Translations under genes and position numbers: made by a program
Assembly (NCBI RefSeq): GCF_030272615.1
Contig: NC_081405.1
Location: 575,841,752-575,905,751, forward strand
Origin: Cryptomeria japonica
Lineage: Eukaryota; Streptophyta; Pinopsida; Cupressales; Cupressaceae
Length of the DNA: 64,000 nt
Reading direction: 5' to 3'
Notes under the pieces: model-generated
The model's database searches: none
Seen by the model: the letters and a program-made list of their open reading frames with translations, nothing else
Told to the model about the DNA's origin: nothing
Shown here: piece by piece, positions 35,424-46,215 of the stretch
Layout: each line of letters opens with the position of its first letter
How positions within the stretch are numbered: the stretch's first letter is position 1

Positions 35424-36922
35424 TGATAGTTCTAATACTTAAAGATAAGTACAGATGCCAAGCTAATAAGATGAGAGAGGGGGGTGAATCATACAAACTT
35501 AATCTTCCATAAAAATATCAAATTCAACCTCGGTAACATATACTTCATTAATATAACAAAAAATGTTAAACATGCAAACTCAAAAGCATATAAACATCAT
35601 AACACTCATAACACCAGATTTAACATCGAAACCCAAATAGAGAAAAACCACTGTGGGATTTCAGACCCACTAAGAAATATACTCTTCTAGAGTATGCTCA
35701 GTAAAAAGAAAATCCTATTAAAGATTACAAACACATTGCTAGATGTGACCCAGTTAAGGGATTTCCCTCAGATCTGTTAGGATCTTCACCTTGTTAGAAT
35801 TGACCTTGTTAAAGGATTTCAAACACTCAATCAAAATGTCACCTTGCTAGAGGGTTTTACAAATAAGACTATTTAGTCCACTCGGTTAAGAGATTTTCTA
35901 TCACTTCACAAAATAATAGTAATAAAAACCTATCTGCAACTTCACATCTAAAATGCTAAAGCAGATTCTTATTTGCTTAATACAGTATAGACATAGAACT
36001 AATCTTGTCCATCTGCTGGGCTCTATACTCTGTTATTCAAAATAGATCTTCAAGCTTCTGTGCTTGGTAATCACTATGTAGCATCCCTATGCATACACTT
36101 GCCCGCATCCATTGTTTATCAACAGTTCCATATTTATAAACAATTCACCAACCACTTAATCTCCTTGATCACATTTCCCATGATCAATCATAGCTATCAG
36201 ATCTTCAAACTTTGACCAGGTTCAATGTATCCTTAGATCTAATAACATTTTACCCCACCTTTGAACTTGCATATATTTCTTGGAACTTGTGCTATGGTAT
36301 TGCGGTTCAATCTGAGCTATAGATCTTCCTCTTGATTATCCTTTGCCATAGATTATTTAACAAACTTCATTCATGGCATACCAATAATTTAATCATAGCC
36401 AACTCATCAACTTCCTTCATTAAATAATCCTTTTATTCATTCAATGCATTCTGTTATTACTTGGTAAATACTAAACTTCACTCTGTAGACATTCTGCCAT
36501 CATTAACCGATAGCAATAACCTTAGGGTTTACCGACTAGGTTCTTTGCTCGGTAACATAGTATAGTATTAACCTTTCAATCAATAACATATGTAGGATAT
36601 CAAAACAATCTAATCATCATGATCTCATCATTGTCTAACTCGGTAATAGTTTCCCATTGAATAACTTATTTCACACCTTATCCATCATATTCTTTCTGTG
36701 TCTTTTACTGACATCTTTATACTCATCAAATCATAATTCTCAAGATATGTCAACATCCTACTGAATTAGAAAATCAATTTCTTGACATTAATGACAAAAT
36801 AATTATATTAAGACAGTAAACATCCTTAATCAGTTTTATCCATAATCATCAACAACCTTCTCAATATCCTTATTGAAATGCCAACAATCTCTCCTTGTCT
36901 ATTATAATGCCAAATGCCAAAA
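35424..36922 (-). repeat. 5' LTR of the copia element
   Basis: 1,499 bases, the direct-repeat partner of 29253-30756. The outer end reads TTTTGGC instead of TGTTGGC, a single C to A change on the plus strand. The 5-base target duplication GCTCC follows at 36923-36927. Confidence 0.96.
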
Positions 36923-36927
36923 GCTCC

Positions 36928-37530
36928 ACTTTTTATTCCAGAAGTCTCACCTTCCTCATATTCAGAGAAACCAAGTCCATTAGTATTCTTTACCAGTTTA
37001 GCTAATTCAAGCTTTTGTTCTAGCTTGACAATGCGCTTATTGAATTTGGCAAGTATTTCCTCTGACTTAGTGAGTTCTTTGGAAATGGCAGCATTGGATT
37101 CCTTCAAGGTTGCATTCTCAGAGATAGCCATGTTTAGTTCACCTTGCACTTCTTCTTTTTCCATTTTACTTTCATCAAGACGAGCGGTAAGTGCAATGAT
37201 CTCTTCCTTCAGCTTAGATATCTCATGATCTTTGTCTTTTACCAGATCTTCAGCTTTCCCCCGATTCTCAAGCTCTTGACACATTCTGATAGTTAGTCCT
37301 TCAAGTTCCCTTCTTAGGTTGGCATTGGATTCATTCATTTTTTCAACTTCTTGGACTAGGGCTTCCATGTCCACTTCATCAGAAGAACTATTTTCAGTTA
37401 GCTCCATCAGTTTTTCAACATGCTATCAACTTTTTTCTTGAGAGGCCTTATATTTGACATTAAGTTCATCATAGGCTTGGTCAGTCTGAGTGAGCCGATG
37501 AGTAAGTTCCCTCATAGTGTATTCCCCCAT
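36928..37530 (-). pseudogene. Gag of the pol-less element, coiled-coil half
   Basis: The ATG at 37530 is 50 bases from the LTR, close to the primer site. MGEYTMRELTHRL opens a helical region; after one stop near 37436 comes a long heptad-rich coil (MEALVQEVEKMNESNANL, HEISKLKEEIIALTARL, AISKELTKSEEILAK) and then a linker with SEYEEGETSGIKS, where the copia element is inserted. Copia and SIRE gags have such a coil between capsid and zinc knuckles. Here the UBN2 capsid part is absent altogether, so this is a shortened gag. Confidence 0.8.
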
Positions 37531-37566
37531 ATCTCTTTCCAAGTGGTTAGACTTATAGAAAGGTTG

Positions 37567-37578
37567 GCTTTCATACCA
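37567..37578 (-). promoter_or_regulatory. Primer binding site of the pol-less element
   Basis: TGGTATGAAAGC on the minus strand matches the tRNA-Met site TGGTATCAGAGC at 10 of 12 bases and sits two bases inside the LTR, exactly as in the copia element. Confidence 0.85.
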
Positions 37579-37580
37579 AT

Positions 37581-38779
37581 TGATGAATACTAAGAGGGGG
37601 GGTGAATTAGTATACCAAAAAATATTGCACTTAAACACTTTAATAGTCTAGCAGTAAACTGGTAAAACAATTTAACAAACAAACCGGTTAACACACATGC
37701 AAACCAAATAGCAAATAAGGCATTCACCCATAGAAGCATAATCACCATAACATAAGAGATTTTGACATGGAAACCCAAATGGGAAAAACCACGCTGAGAT
37801 GAAACTCACAAGTAACTATCTGCAGAATAGTAACCAGACCAGTTAAGATTATACAATGTTCTTTATAAGAACAGATCCTATTAGGAATCTTAGTCTTTGT
37901 TAGGAGATAAGTCTAATTAAAGACTACCTTGTGAGAGGATTTCAAATCCACAGATGTGAACCACCTTGTTAGAGGATTTACAAAGGCTTTTCTAGGCCTA
38001 CCTGGTTAAGGGTTTCTGACTTGTCAAAGATGTTTGTAATCAACAAGTGAATGATCTAGCAAATGGCACATTCTGCTTGAGTAGATCCATTATAGCTCAT
38101 AGCTAATGCTCTTCAGCATTACTTTAGTCTTCAGTAAATCCACACTCTACAGACTTGATCTTCTCAATTAAGATCGCACATACAAGAGCTTAAACGACAA
38201 CCAAAACCTAGCAGCTACTCACATACATAAACATACAAAACCCTAGACATGATCTCCTAAAAAGGAATCTGATTTCATGTCGGTCCAATAGGATTACATT
38301 CCAAGTACCTAGGTTCATTGTATCTAGACACATTTGGTAACACGGCACAAAATCACCGTCAAAGTGTCGGTGGATGGAAACTCATCACAAAAATATATCG
38401 CTTGGTCACTCATCACAGAGTATTACAAGTTTATACAACTTTTCCGGTTACTGGTTGGTAACTCAAAGTAATACCGGTTTAATAGATTACCGATTGACAA
38501 AAATTAAAGACTGGAAAAAAGATAACTACCACTTCTGGCTCCTTTGCTCCACTCCACTTGAGATCGTTAAACCACTTGATCTCTCTATGCCGCTTGGGTC
38601 CTTATACCGCTTGAGATCGGAAAACACTTTCTGCATAACATCAATAGTCTAAAGACTACAACATGATACCAGTTTGGAACAATTACCGGTTGAGAATAAA
38701 TCATACATTTACAAAGTGATCTCATAGAAAGTGTGTGTCCATCAATGACAATCACAACATAATCATCAAAATGCCAACA
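37581..38779 (-). repeat. 5' LTR of the pol-less element
   Basis: 1,199 bases, the partner of 23559-24772, from TGATGAATAC to ATGCCAACA on the plus strand, followed by the ATTTC target duplication at 38780-38784. Confidence 0.95.
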
Positions 38780-38962
38780 ATTTCCAAATAAACAACATGG
38801 ATTTTTTCATTGATAGGAGAGAAAATATCACTTACCGTGTCCTTAAACATACTATCAATAGGTTGAATAGGGATCTTAGAAGATAGAGGAGGGTATAGAG
38901 CTTTGGAATTTCCCACATCATCTCTCAGGCTTCTAGCAGAGATTGAGGGGCATAATCTTTGT
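38780..38962 (-). pseudogene. Coiled-coil ORF of the layer-1 retroposon, upstream part
   Basis: On the minus strand the frame reads SISARSLRDDVGNSK and, closer to the LTR, SMFKDTVSDIFSPINEKIHV; it continues in frame at 23558 after the 15 kb insertion. The right edge is where the retroposon was truncated on integration, next to the target duplication at 38963-38976. Confidence 0.65.
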
Positions 38963-39290
38963 CTTCAAACTCTTATTTGTTGTTATTTTCCACTTAAATT
39001 CATTTTTATCTCCACTTATGGTTTAGTTGTGTGTACACATAGCCCACTAAAATTTAGAATAAATCTTTTACATAAGCTAGCCAAACTTTGAAAAATTCTA
39101 ACATCATGGACACTCATTGGTGTAGGCCATTCTATTATGGCACAGACCTTTTTTGGATCCATTTGCAAAAGTTGTGGTGAAATAACATATCCAAGAATTA
39201 GATATGGGTTGTGCATACTTACAATATTCTACTTAAGGCTTCGATATGGGTTTTTTATGCCCATAGACCTTTCATTGTTGAAGGATATTC
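38963..39290 (-). pseudogene. Gypsy RT C-terminus (layer 0, right fragment)
   Basis: 39016-39216 reads LGYVISPQLLQMDPKKV, EWPTPMSVHDVR and FQSLASLCKRFILNFS, the thumb/connection of a gypsy RT. After a one-base shift it continues with GDKNEFKWK to the retroposon insertion point. Decayed RT may reach 39290, but beyond about 39220 the match is weak. The catalytic YxDD part is not present. Confidence 0.88.
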
Positions 39291-41831
39291 ATATTAGTGC
39301 CTTGGTATGCTCACATGGTTTTCTGATTTTTTTTTTTCATGTTGAGGAGAGATGTTTCTACCAAGTACAGTCATAGTGGAGGACCTATAGTGTTGACTAT
39401 GTGATGCTGACAGGTTAGACATATTAGGAGTTGTATGTGGAGGTGATCATGATGCCATGTTTGTTCTTTGTGTTTAGGAACTTTGGCATGACATGATTTG
39501 ATTTGCAGGTTCATTGATTTGTGATGATTTAATTTGGATTCCTGATTGGTTTTGGTAGTGTATTTTCTTCTTTGAGGATCATGGTTACTTTGCCTTTTGG
39601 GAGCTCATGATGTCAACTTTGAGTTATTTGATTGTTAGATGGATTTGGGTACTTCTCATGTTAGATGATAGTTTTATTATGATGTCATGGATAGCTTGCT
39701 TACACTATTAGTTGGGAATTTTGACAATGATGATTTGGAAGTGTAGGATCGGTTCCTAATTATTTGTTAGCAATTTTGCATTTTGTTGGATTGGACTTCA
39801 TGGTTTACTTTACGTTATTGACACTTTCAATTGTATGTGTGTAGATATGGATTATCTTCATTTAGGAGATGGTCACCATGATGCTATGCATGACTCATTA
39901 TCATAGTTTACTAGGAGCTTGTAGAAATGATGTGTATTCACGATTGGGTGGTGGATGATCTTCTTAGTGTTAAAATGTTTGGTACACTTGTAGGAGATGA
40001 CGATATTCATGATATTTGAGGATGTGGACATCTTGGAGGACTCACAAAGATCATGATTGAGGTGTGGCTTATGATTTCAATTGGCATGTTATCCTTGCTC
40101 GATAGGATGGTTGATATTATGTTGTGGTATACTCTAGATATGTGTTTAGACTTTTAGCATGATATAGTTATTTGATATGTTCATATGAAGCATGTTATCT
40201 CCTTGGAAGAGATGGTTAGATCATGTTCTCATGTTTATGTTCCTGATTTTATCATTGGAGCTTTGACATTCAACTTGGTAGTTCTCTTTGTATTGGGTAC
40301 ATGATTATTTACTTTATTACTTCATAATTGTGTTATGTTGCATTTGGACTTTTGCATGGATTGACTAGTTATATATACTCATGGATACTTGGAGACATAG
40401 GTGATGCTGGTATTCTCTTATGTTTAGAGACATGTGTTGAGATCGTTGATTGTTTAAGCAATAAGACCAAGGAGCATTCTCCTAGTATAGACTTGAGAGG
40501 AGATTGTTCTTAGACAAGTTAATATGACTTGGATGTCTTGGACATGAACATTATCATCCCCACTCTTGGTCTACTCATTGATTTAATACTTGTGAAGTAT
40601 TTTCCATTAATCCTTTCATGTGTATTATGTTTATGCTTATCTATCATAGATATGGTTCTTGAGCTATGGACATATGGTTAGTTCTAGAGGATTTCATTTG
40701 AGAGATGTTTAGCATTGGTCATTTCCTTGTGCATTTAAGTTATTATTGATATTGAGTTTGGGAGATGTTTTATTGGGCATATTCCCTTAGGATTGGGAAT
40801 GATATTGGTTTGATTTTATTTGTTATGAGAGGTTTATGTCCATGTTGATTACATTTTATATAAATTTTTTTCATCAAAGCGACTAAATAGGTTTGGGTGT
40901 TGTTATGGCTTTTCAATTGGGGTTTTCTGAAGGAAATCATACTGAACACAATTGGCATTTAGAGGTGCATGTGGAAGGACATGCCACGGGTTTTGATTTG
41001 CAGTGTTTATCTCTTTGGTCTTGGTTATTTTCCTTGGTGTTAGATTTCACATAACATTGGATCTAAGGTTGTTTGGAGCTATGTGTTCATAAGCTTGTAT
41101 TCATGTGTTGTCATGTGGGAGATGACATGGAGGTTCCTTTATCTCTTTCTTTTATTGTTTGTGAAGAGCATGGGAGACTTATGGAGACTTGTGGTGATAG
41201 TTGTACTTGAAGGTTATTGGTTTACAAGTTATTCATATTTTTTTGGATGTTCCTTGATACTACATATTTATGGTTAAACTTTTTATGAGAAGTGGTTAGA
41301 TTCATTTCTGATTTGACATTACCTAAGCAGTGGGAGTTTATATTTGTATATATGTCACATGTGTTGCACTTGGAGCCTATGGTTGCATGTTATGGGTTTT
41401 ATGTGTTAATGACTTGAGATTCATTTGATATGTATACCTTGGAGGTATGGATAGTTGGATGTGTTAGCACTTACTATGGGTTCTATTTCAGCTGTGGTTA
41501 TTGGTTTTAAATGGCGACTGATGCATTTGATACCTTAGGATTTAGTTCTTGTATTCTTATATAAGTTTAGATAAGCCTTATCATTTCTTACAATAGATTA
41601 TGTCAATTTATCTTTGGATGGTATTTTCAATGTCTAGTGGTAGTGACATGGTGAAGGGTGCGAGCCTTCACCTAGGATATGGTGGTCACTTTGTTTCTTG
41701 TTGTAGTTATCTTTATGGAGCACATGGAGAACTTTGATTCCATGATGGTTTATGTGCTAGAGGTATTATTTCCTTGATCATGTTGTGGTTATTTATTGCT
41801 TCTTATGCAATGTATACAACAAGAGGGAGAA
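39291..41831 (+). repeat. ORF-poor block with recurring GGAGATG words
   Basis: No coding signal on either strand. Words of the type GGAGATG, GAGACAT and GATCATG recur every 50-200 bases, separated by T/G-rich sequence, as in a strongly diverged tandem array. It ends in a purine tract and an LTR-like unit on the plus strand, so it may be the internal 3' region of an LTR element without genes. Confidence 0.4.
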
Positions 41832-42520
41832 TATTAGGAAAATAGGTGTTGTGCTCATTGCATAATAATACTTTTACTTATAATATTTATTTATTATGTG
41901 AGTTTATCATGCACATGTACAATGTAATATTTAATTACTTGATGTTGCACATGATGTGTATCATGTAGATATTCCTTGGGAATATTATCATGACCACTTG
42001 AAGAGTTGTATTGTAACATTGGGATATTATATTGTATTTATTAATATTGGGGAAATAAATTTGATAAAGTACTCAATATTAGATGTGGGGTCAATGGGGT
42101 AGTTAACCTCTGGTATTTGAACATGCTTTTGTAGAACATAGTTTTGATGTAATATCACCTAGTGCTTTTGTGGGAGCTTGTGTCTATAAAAGAAACCACA
42201 AGGGTAGTTTTTTGCATTAGCTACTTAGGTAGGTTTAGTATTTATTGAGGTTGGAAGCATGATATAGGATGTGTCATTACATGCTTGTTCACATGGACTT
42301 CTTGTTGATGGCTTGTTGAAGGTTGGGGTTTCAGATGTTTTCATGGGTGTATTGTAATGTTGAATTGCTGAATTATCCATGGATGATGGATTATTTTTTA
42401 GGTTGGGTTTGTCTCTCATGAGGGTTTTCTTAAGGTATATCTTGTGTCATAATTTATGGGAATGTTGTCTATTCTTTGCATGTAGATTGTATTTGATTAT
42501 TTTGTTAAAATCTAAATTGG
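41821..42520 (+). mobile_element. LTR-like unit with purine tract and TATA box
   Basis: aagagggagaa (41821-41831) is a good polypurine tract, followed by TATTAGGAAAATAGG, one base from the canonical TGTTAGG start. TATAAAAG at 42185-42192 would be the promoter, and catgagggttttc at about 42415 resembles the end region of plant copia LTRs. No second LTR is in view, so it is either a 3' LTR of a truncated element or a solo LTR. The right edge is approximate, where copia coding sequence begins. Confidence 0.5.
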
Positions 42521-43345
42521 GTTATGTGGAAATTGTCAGAAAGTCGGCTACAAGTTTCCTTACAAGCATAAGCTTCATGACCAAATACTCTAAGATGTCT
42601 CATCACATGATTCTTTCATGAACACACCTCCATAGATGTTTTATCGACAATTGTTGATATAGAAGATCTATTTTCCTAATAGTAGGTAGTGGCTACAATG
42701 CCACCAAAAACTTTTGTTCAAGGCCTACAATACTAAGTGTACTCCTAGCCATATCCATAAATGTCATCTTCATCCTCTTTGTAGCTCCATTCTATTGAGG
42801 AGTATATGGAGTTGTCTTAATTATCTGTATCGCATGGTCCTTAGAAAAATTGTCAAAATATTCCAAGATAAACTCACCATGATTATCAGTCCTCAAACAA
42901 TTAATCTTTCTACTAGTCCTATTGTCAATAATAGCTTTAAACTCCTTAAACCAACTAGAGACTTTAGATTTAATTTAGAGAAAATAAAAAAATGTCTTTC
43001 TACTATAGTTATCAATGAATGAAATGAAATACATAGATTTTGAAATTGAAGGAACATTAGTAGGACCAAAACATCAAAATCTATTAAATCCATTGCACAA
43101 AAATATTTGTGAGAACTAGAGTAAAACTAAACAAGGTTTTGTTTACCATGGATATAGTGTTCGCAACAATCAAGTTCAATATTACAATCATGAATCCCCT
43201 CTATGAGCCATTTATTTTTTAAGAATTTAAGATCCTTGTCACCAATGTGAGAAAGTATTTGGTGCCATAATATTTTCTTCTCACCTGTGCATTTCATCTC
43301 CAAAGGATTGACACCCTTATGTACCTAGAAAGCATGACCACCAGA
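42520..43345 (-). pseudogene. Integrase and GAG-pre-integrase of copia 2
   Basis: NILWHQILSHIGDKDLKFLKN and DCNIELDCCEHYIHGKQN form the pre-integrase zinc region (about 43130-43290). The core shows a degenerate first Asp region, FKEFKAIIDN, INCLRTDNHGEF with the second Asp, TTPYTPQ, then NGATKRM where the family has NGVAER, so the catalytic Glu is replaced by Lys. HLRVFGHEAYA near 42590 marks the region after the core. Confidence 0.9.
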
Positions 43346-43795
43346 AGTAAAATCAATAGTCCTCTTCATAGAAGAATCTAATGGTAAGGATGAAGAATCT
43401 AGATCCATTCTTGGACTCCATAAAAGCACTATTGCATTGTACAATGAATGAATCTAGACTATACAAGTTGCTTATCCAAACACCGTTGGCAAGCACCATA
43501 GAACCTCTGTTCATCTTGCATCCACCTTTCAAGAATCCAACTTGCATAACTACATCACTCAACCTAATTAAGGAGAGTAGATTTTATGTCAAATCCAAGA
43601 TATTTATTACACCATTGATTCCCTTCACTCTACCATCAGGGAATCTAATCTTGATTCTTTCATGGCTAACAACATTCAAATTAGAATCATGATTGAGATA
43701 CACATTCCCACTATCATATTATTAATACTTTTAAAATGAACCTCACTAAGAGGTCATGTGGAAAGATGTACTTGAATCTATCAACCATGCATCTT
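43346..43795 (-). pseudogene. Protease of copia 2
   Basis: AWLIDSSTSFHMTS near 43770 corresponds to the family motif with DSG; here Gly is Ser. IRFPDGRVKGINGVINI and VVMQVGFLKGGCKMNRGSMV (43353-43562) are the following segments. It is broken by shifts. Confidence 0.85.
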
Positions 43796-43799
43796 TTGA

Positions 43800-44618
43800 T
43801 GCATGCATTGACAAGGTTCCAAAAATTTCTTAATAATCATACTAAGAGGATTTATCTTAATATAAATTAGAGTATCTCTTCTTCTTCTTATTTTTCTCCT
43901 CCTTATATTCTTTATGAAATTGATGGATTTTTTTGCAGTTCCAACATTTTTCCTCTGACTTGCCAACAAACTTAGATCACCCACTAGATTAGAATCTACA
44001 TCTTCATCTTTCTTGTCCTTCTTCTTACCTTATTCTTTCGATCTACCTCAAACCACAAGAGCCTCCCTAGTTGAATCCGAATCTTTCCTCTGCATCTCTT
44101 CAGATAAAAACAAACAAACCTCATCCTCCAGCTTCAAAGTAATTTTTGCACTTCCAATGGCCATGACAAGGTGATCCCATGAGTTTGAAAAAGAACATTA
44201 CATAAGCATACATTTATCTTGATCTTCAATCTTGTCACTGAAAAAATTTAGCTGGGCAACTAGCTTATTGAACACATTCATGTGATCAGCAACACATATT
44301 CCTTCCTCCATCCTTAGAGAATACAACTTCTTTCTTCGCTTGATAAATATCACCAAGATTTTTCTAAAGTGCAACTATATTCTTTTGCTCATGGACATTT
44401 GAGATCCATGAATCAACTAGACATAATCTTATCAAACCCTTAAGATTTTTTATCCATTTTATTCCAAACATCTTGCTTCATGGTTAGAGGTTGTTTTCAA
44501 AATTTATCACATCCCATAGACCTTTATCCGTAAGCATATCCTCCATTTGTAACTTTGAAGGTTCAAAGGTTATTCCATTAATCTTCCCCGTAACAAATTT
44601 TATGGATGTACTTGCCAT
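43800..44618 (-). pseudogene. Gag of copia 2
   Basis: The ATG at 44618 opens MASTSIKFVTGKINGI, the copia gag start; LWKNLGDIY near 44360 and a zinc knuckle CWNCKKIHQFHKEY near 43940 follow, the last Cys being Tyr. There are many stops and shifts. It is placed 106 bases from the primer site. Confidence 0.82.
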
Positions 44619-44723
44619 ATTTTTTCTACAACAATATTTTGAAAATACTGTACAAAATATTGCACTTAAACTGAGATGATTACAAAAAAATTAGTACCCA
44701 ACAATGGAACAAAACCTAGCTAG

Positions 44724-45631
44724 GCTATAATACCAACTTAAAGGAAGCTAAGTTGTGGAAAATACATCCTAAAAATAATCTACTGGGGGGGATAGTGCAA
44801 ATTTTCTTTGCAGATCTTCTATTACAAAAAAAAAACACATTCATTAGTATATCATGAAAATGCATAAGGATAAACACAATGAAGACAATATTTATCATGG
44901 GGAAAACCCTTTCGAGTGAACAACCCTAAACTATAAAAGCACAATATAATATCAGCTGTAAGCTTCTTTAACAATAGTCTACAACTACAACCCACAACTT
45001 GGATTATTTTTTGTAACATATCGCTTGACTTGCAAACTTAACATGACTAATACTCGCCAGGGCTACCTATTATAGAGGAATACATCAAGAAAGGAAGCTT
45101 CTATATGAGTCAACAAGATGGGATAGTGCAAAGAATTTGACCCTATTTTTCAGCCACCAAAAAGCATACAAAAGACACATGTAAATCTCCAAATGACTCC
45201 CCACTCAAACCTCCTAAGTTGGAAACCCAAATTTACTATTCGGAGTTATAAAAAATGTGCTTACACATATTGCAACCATCATAACCTACAACACTTACAA
45301 CTATAAGGAATCCATCATAAGCGACTAATATTAGCTTATTCTCTTACAACTCATCATAACCCAATTTTGGCACCTATCTTCTCCATGCAAAACAATATCC
45401 TGGAACTTGTCCAATATGTCATACAATTTGTCATAGGGTGACACTTGTCAAGATCTTCAAAGTGGGAAGCCAAGTTCCACAAATACAACGTATGTGTCAT
45501 ACAATCATCTCCAAGTAGGGTGCCACCAAGCATGTGGGTCCCACTAGATGACTACACATTTGTAGGCAAATAATAAATAAATAAATGAAAAATTAATGTT
45601 AAGATATGAAAAGGTTGAGACAGCTTAATCC
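44724..45631 (-). other. Primer site and probable 5' LTR of copia 2
   Basis: TGGTATTATAGC on the minus strand (44724-44735) matches the tRNA-Met site at 9 of 12 bases. To its right come features shared with other copia LTRs here: a G-run near 44766 and a gggaaaaccctttcg segment near 44900. With no 3' LTR for comparison, the outer edge is unknown; I give the start of the next element. Confidence 0.5.
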
Positions 45632-45906
45632 CACTACAACCAATGCCCATGAATAAGGTATTCATTTTTTATTTTGAAAATTTCACATAATCATGTCCAT
45701 ACGTGATATTATTGTATATTCATGTTATTATAAGCTACATATCTATTGAACTAATGATATAGAATATTAGAAGTAGAAGGATAATTTTTATATTTCTTAA
45801 TTATGGTAGAACTTAAAGAGTCATCTGATATGAATTAGACAATCTCATTATGTGAAATTGTTAAAAGAATCAATGAATACATTATTCATGGGCATTGGTT
45901 ATAGTG
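45632..45906. mobile_element. CACTA-like MITE, 275 bases
   Basis: The left end CACTACAACCAATGCCCATG and the right end, read on the other strand, CACTATAACCAATGCCCATG, form inverted repeats that stay aligned for at least 34 bases and share ttcacataat further in. CACTA termini and lack of coding fit a non-autonomous CACTA (CMC) element. The expected 3-base target duplication is not evident (tcc left, ata right). Confidence 0.75.
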
Positions 45907-45984
45907 ATATTATTTCATATTATTAAATATGTGTACATTTTGATTGAATGAAACAAATTTTCATTGAATACATTTTGATTGTTT

Positions 45985-46215
45985 AATTTATGTTTATTTC
46001 ATTTGTCAAAATTTTATAAATTTTAAATTTTAATTAAAATCTCAACATTAATATCATATCTTTGATTGAAAAATAAAAATGGACAAACAATAAAACTTTA
46101 TATTGTGAAAATTTTAGTATCTTTATTCTTATTTTAAATGTTTTATTTTTTGCATACAATTTCCAAATTTATTAGAAAAGTATATTACCTAATGTATATA
46201 GTTTTATTTCATTAA
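45985..46215 (+). repeat. Dispersed AT-rich repeat, copy B
   Basis: Same-orientation partner of 11941-12175; see the ordered shared words given there. It lies 80 bases right of the MITE. Confidence 0.6.

Larger units (their letters stand above)
29253..36922 (-). mobile_element. Complete Ty1/copia retrotransposon (layer 3), 7.67 kb
   Basis: 1.5 kb LTRs at both ends, TG...CA borders (the 5' LTR first base triplet is mutated), GCTCC target duplication, tRNA-Met primer site, purine tract, and the copia order gag, protease, integrase, RT, RNase H on the minus strand. It is inserted in the gag of the pol-less element and is the youngest layer of the nest by position. It carries a moderate number of stops and shifts, fewer than the elements around it. 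Confidence 0.97.
23559..38779 (-). mobile_element. Non-autonomous LTR retroelement without pol (layer 2), 7.5 kb without its own insertion
   Basis: The LTRs at 23559-24772 and 37581-38779 are direct repeats with TG...CA ends and an ATTTC target duplication. Next to the 5' LTR (right side) is a tRNA-Met-type primer site, and next to the 3' LTR (left side) a GGGGGAG purine tract. Between them, on the minus strand, are a shortened gag (37530 to 36928, continued at 29247-28578) and a decayed ORF of about 1,000 codons (28169 to about 25150). No protease, integrase, RT or RNase H is found in the 7.5 kb. Elements with LTRs and gag but no pol have been described in plants (TR-GAG type). The second ORF is the odd part. 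A copia element sits in the gag. Confidence 0.85.
22677..38962 (-). mobile_element. 5'-truncated LINE-type retroposon (layer 1), itself split
   Basis: The retroposon proper is 22677-23558 plus 38780-38962, about 1.06 kb on the minus strand. It begins mid-ORF at the right, ends at the left with a T/G-rich 3' UTR, cacttaata and six As (22683-22688), and is flanked by an imperfect 14-base duplication of the gypsy target. It lacks RT, so it was moved by a partner LINE or is the far 3' end of one. Its ending matches the truncated retroposon at 11846-11930 on the other strand. Confidence 0.75.
14331..39290 (-). mobile_element. Ty3/gypsy chromovirus remnant, split by nested insertions (layer 0)
   Basis: Three minus-strand pieces are consecutive parts of one polyprotein: the RT end (about 38963-39290), the RNase H start (22525-22676), and the rest of RNase H, integrase and chromodomain (14331-16089). 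The gap 22677-38962 is a retroposon holding two further elements, and the gap 16090-22524 is an unclassified insertion. At both gaps the protein continues at the expected residue. Gag, protease and most of RT are missing on the right side, where unrelated repetitive DNA begins near 39220-39290. A chromodomain-like C-terminus and the RNase H style suggest a chromovirus, but the clade cannot be decided. Confidence 0.85.
42520..44735 (-). mobile_element. Second Ty1/copia element, 5' half only
   Basis: The minus strand carries, from right to left, a degenerate tRNA-Met primer site, gag, protease and integrase in copia order; RT, RNase H and the 3' LTR are missing, cut off by the LTR-like unit at 42520. 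It is a different copia lineage from the one at 29253: gag and integrase motifs differ and it has far more stops. Confidence 0.88.

Noticed and set aside
42379-43022. Plus-strand ORFs over the second copia element
   Set aside because: The minus strand reads as copia integrase throughout, so these are shadows.
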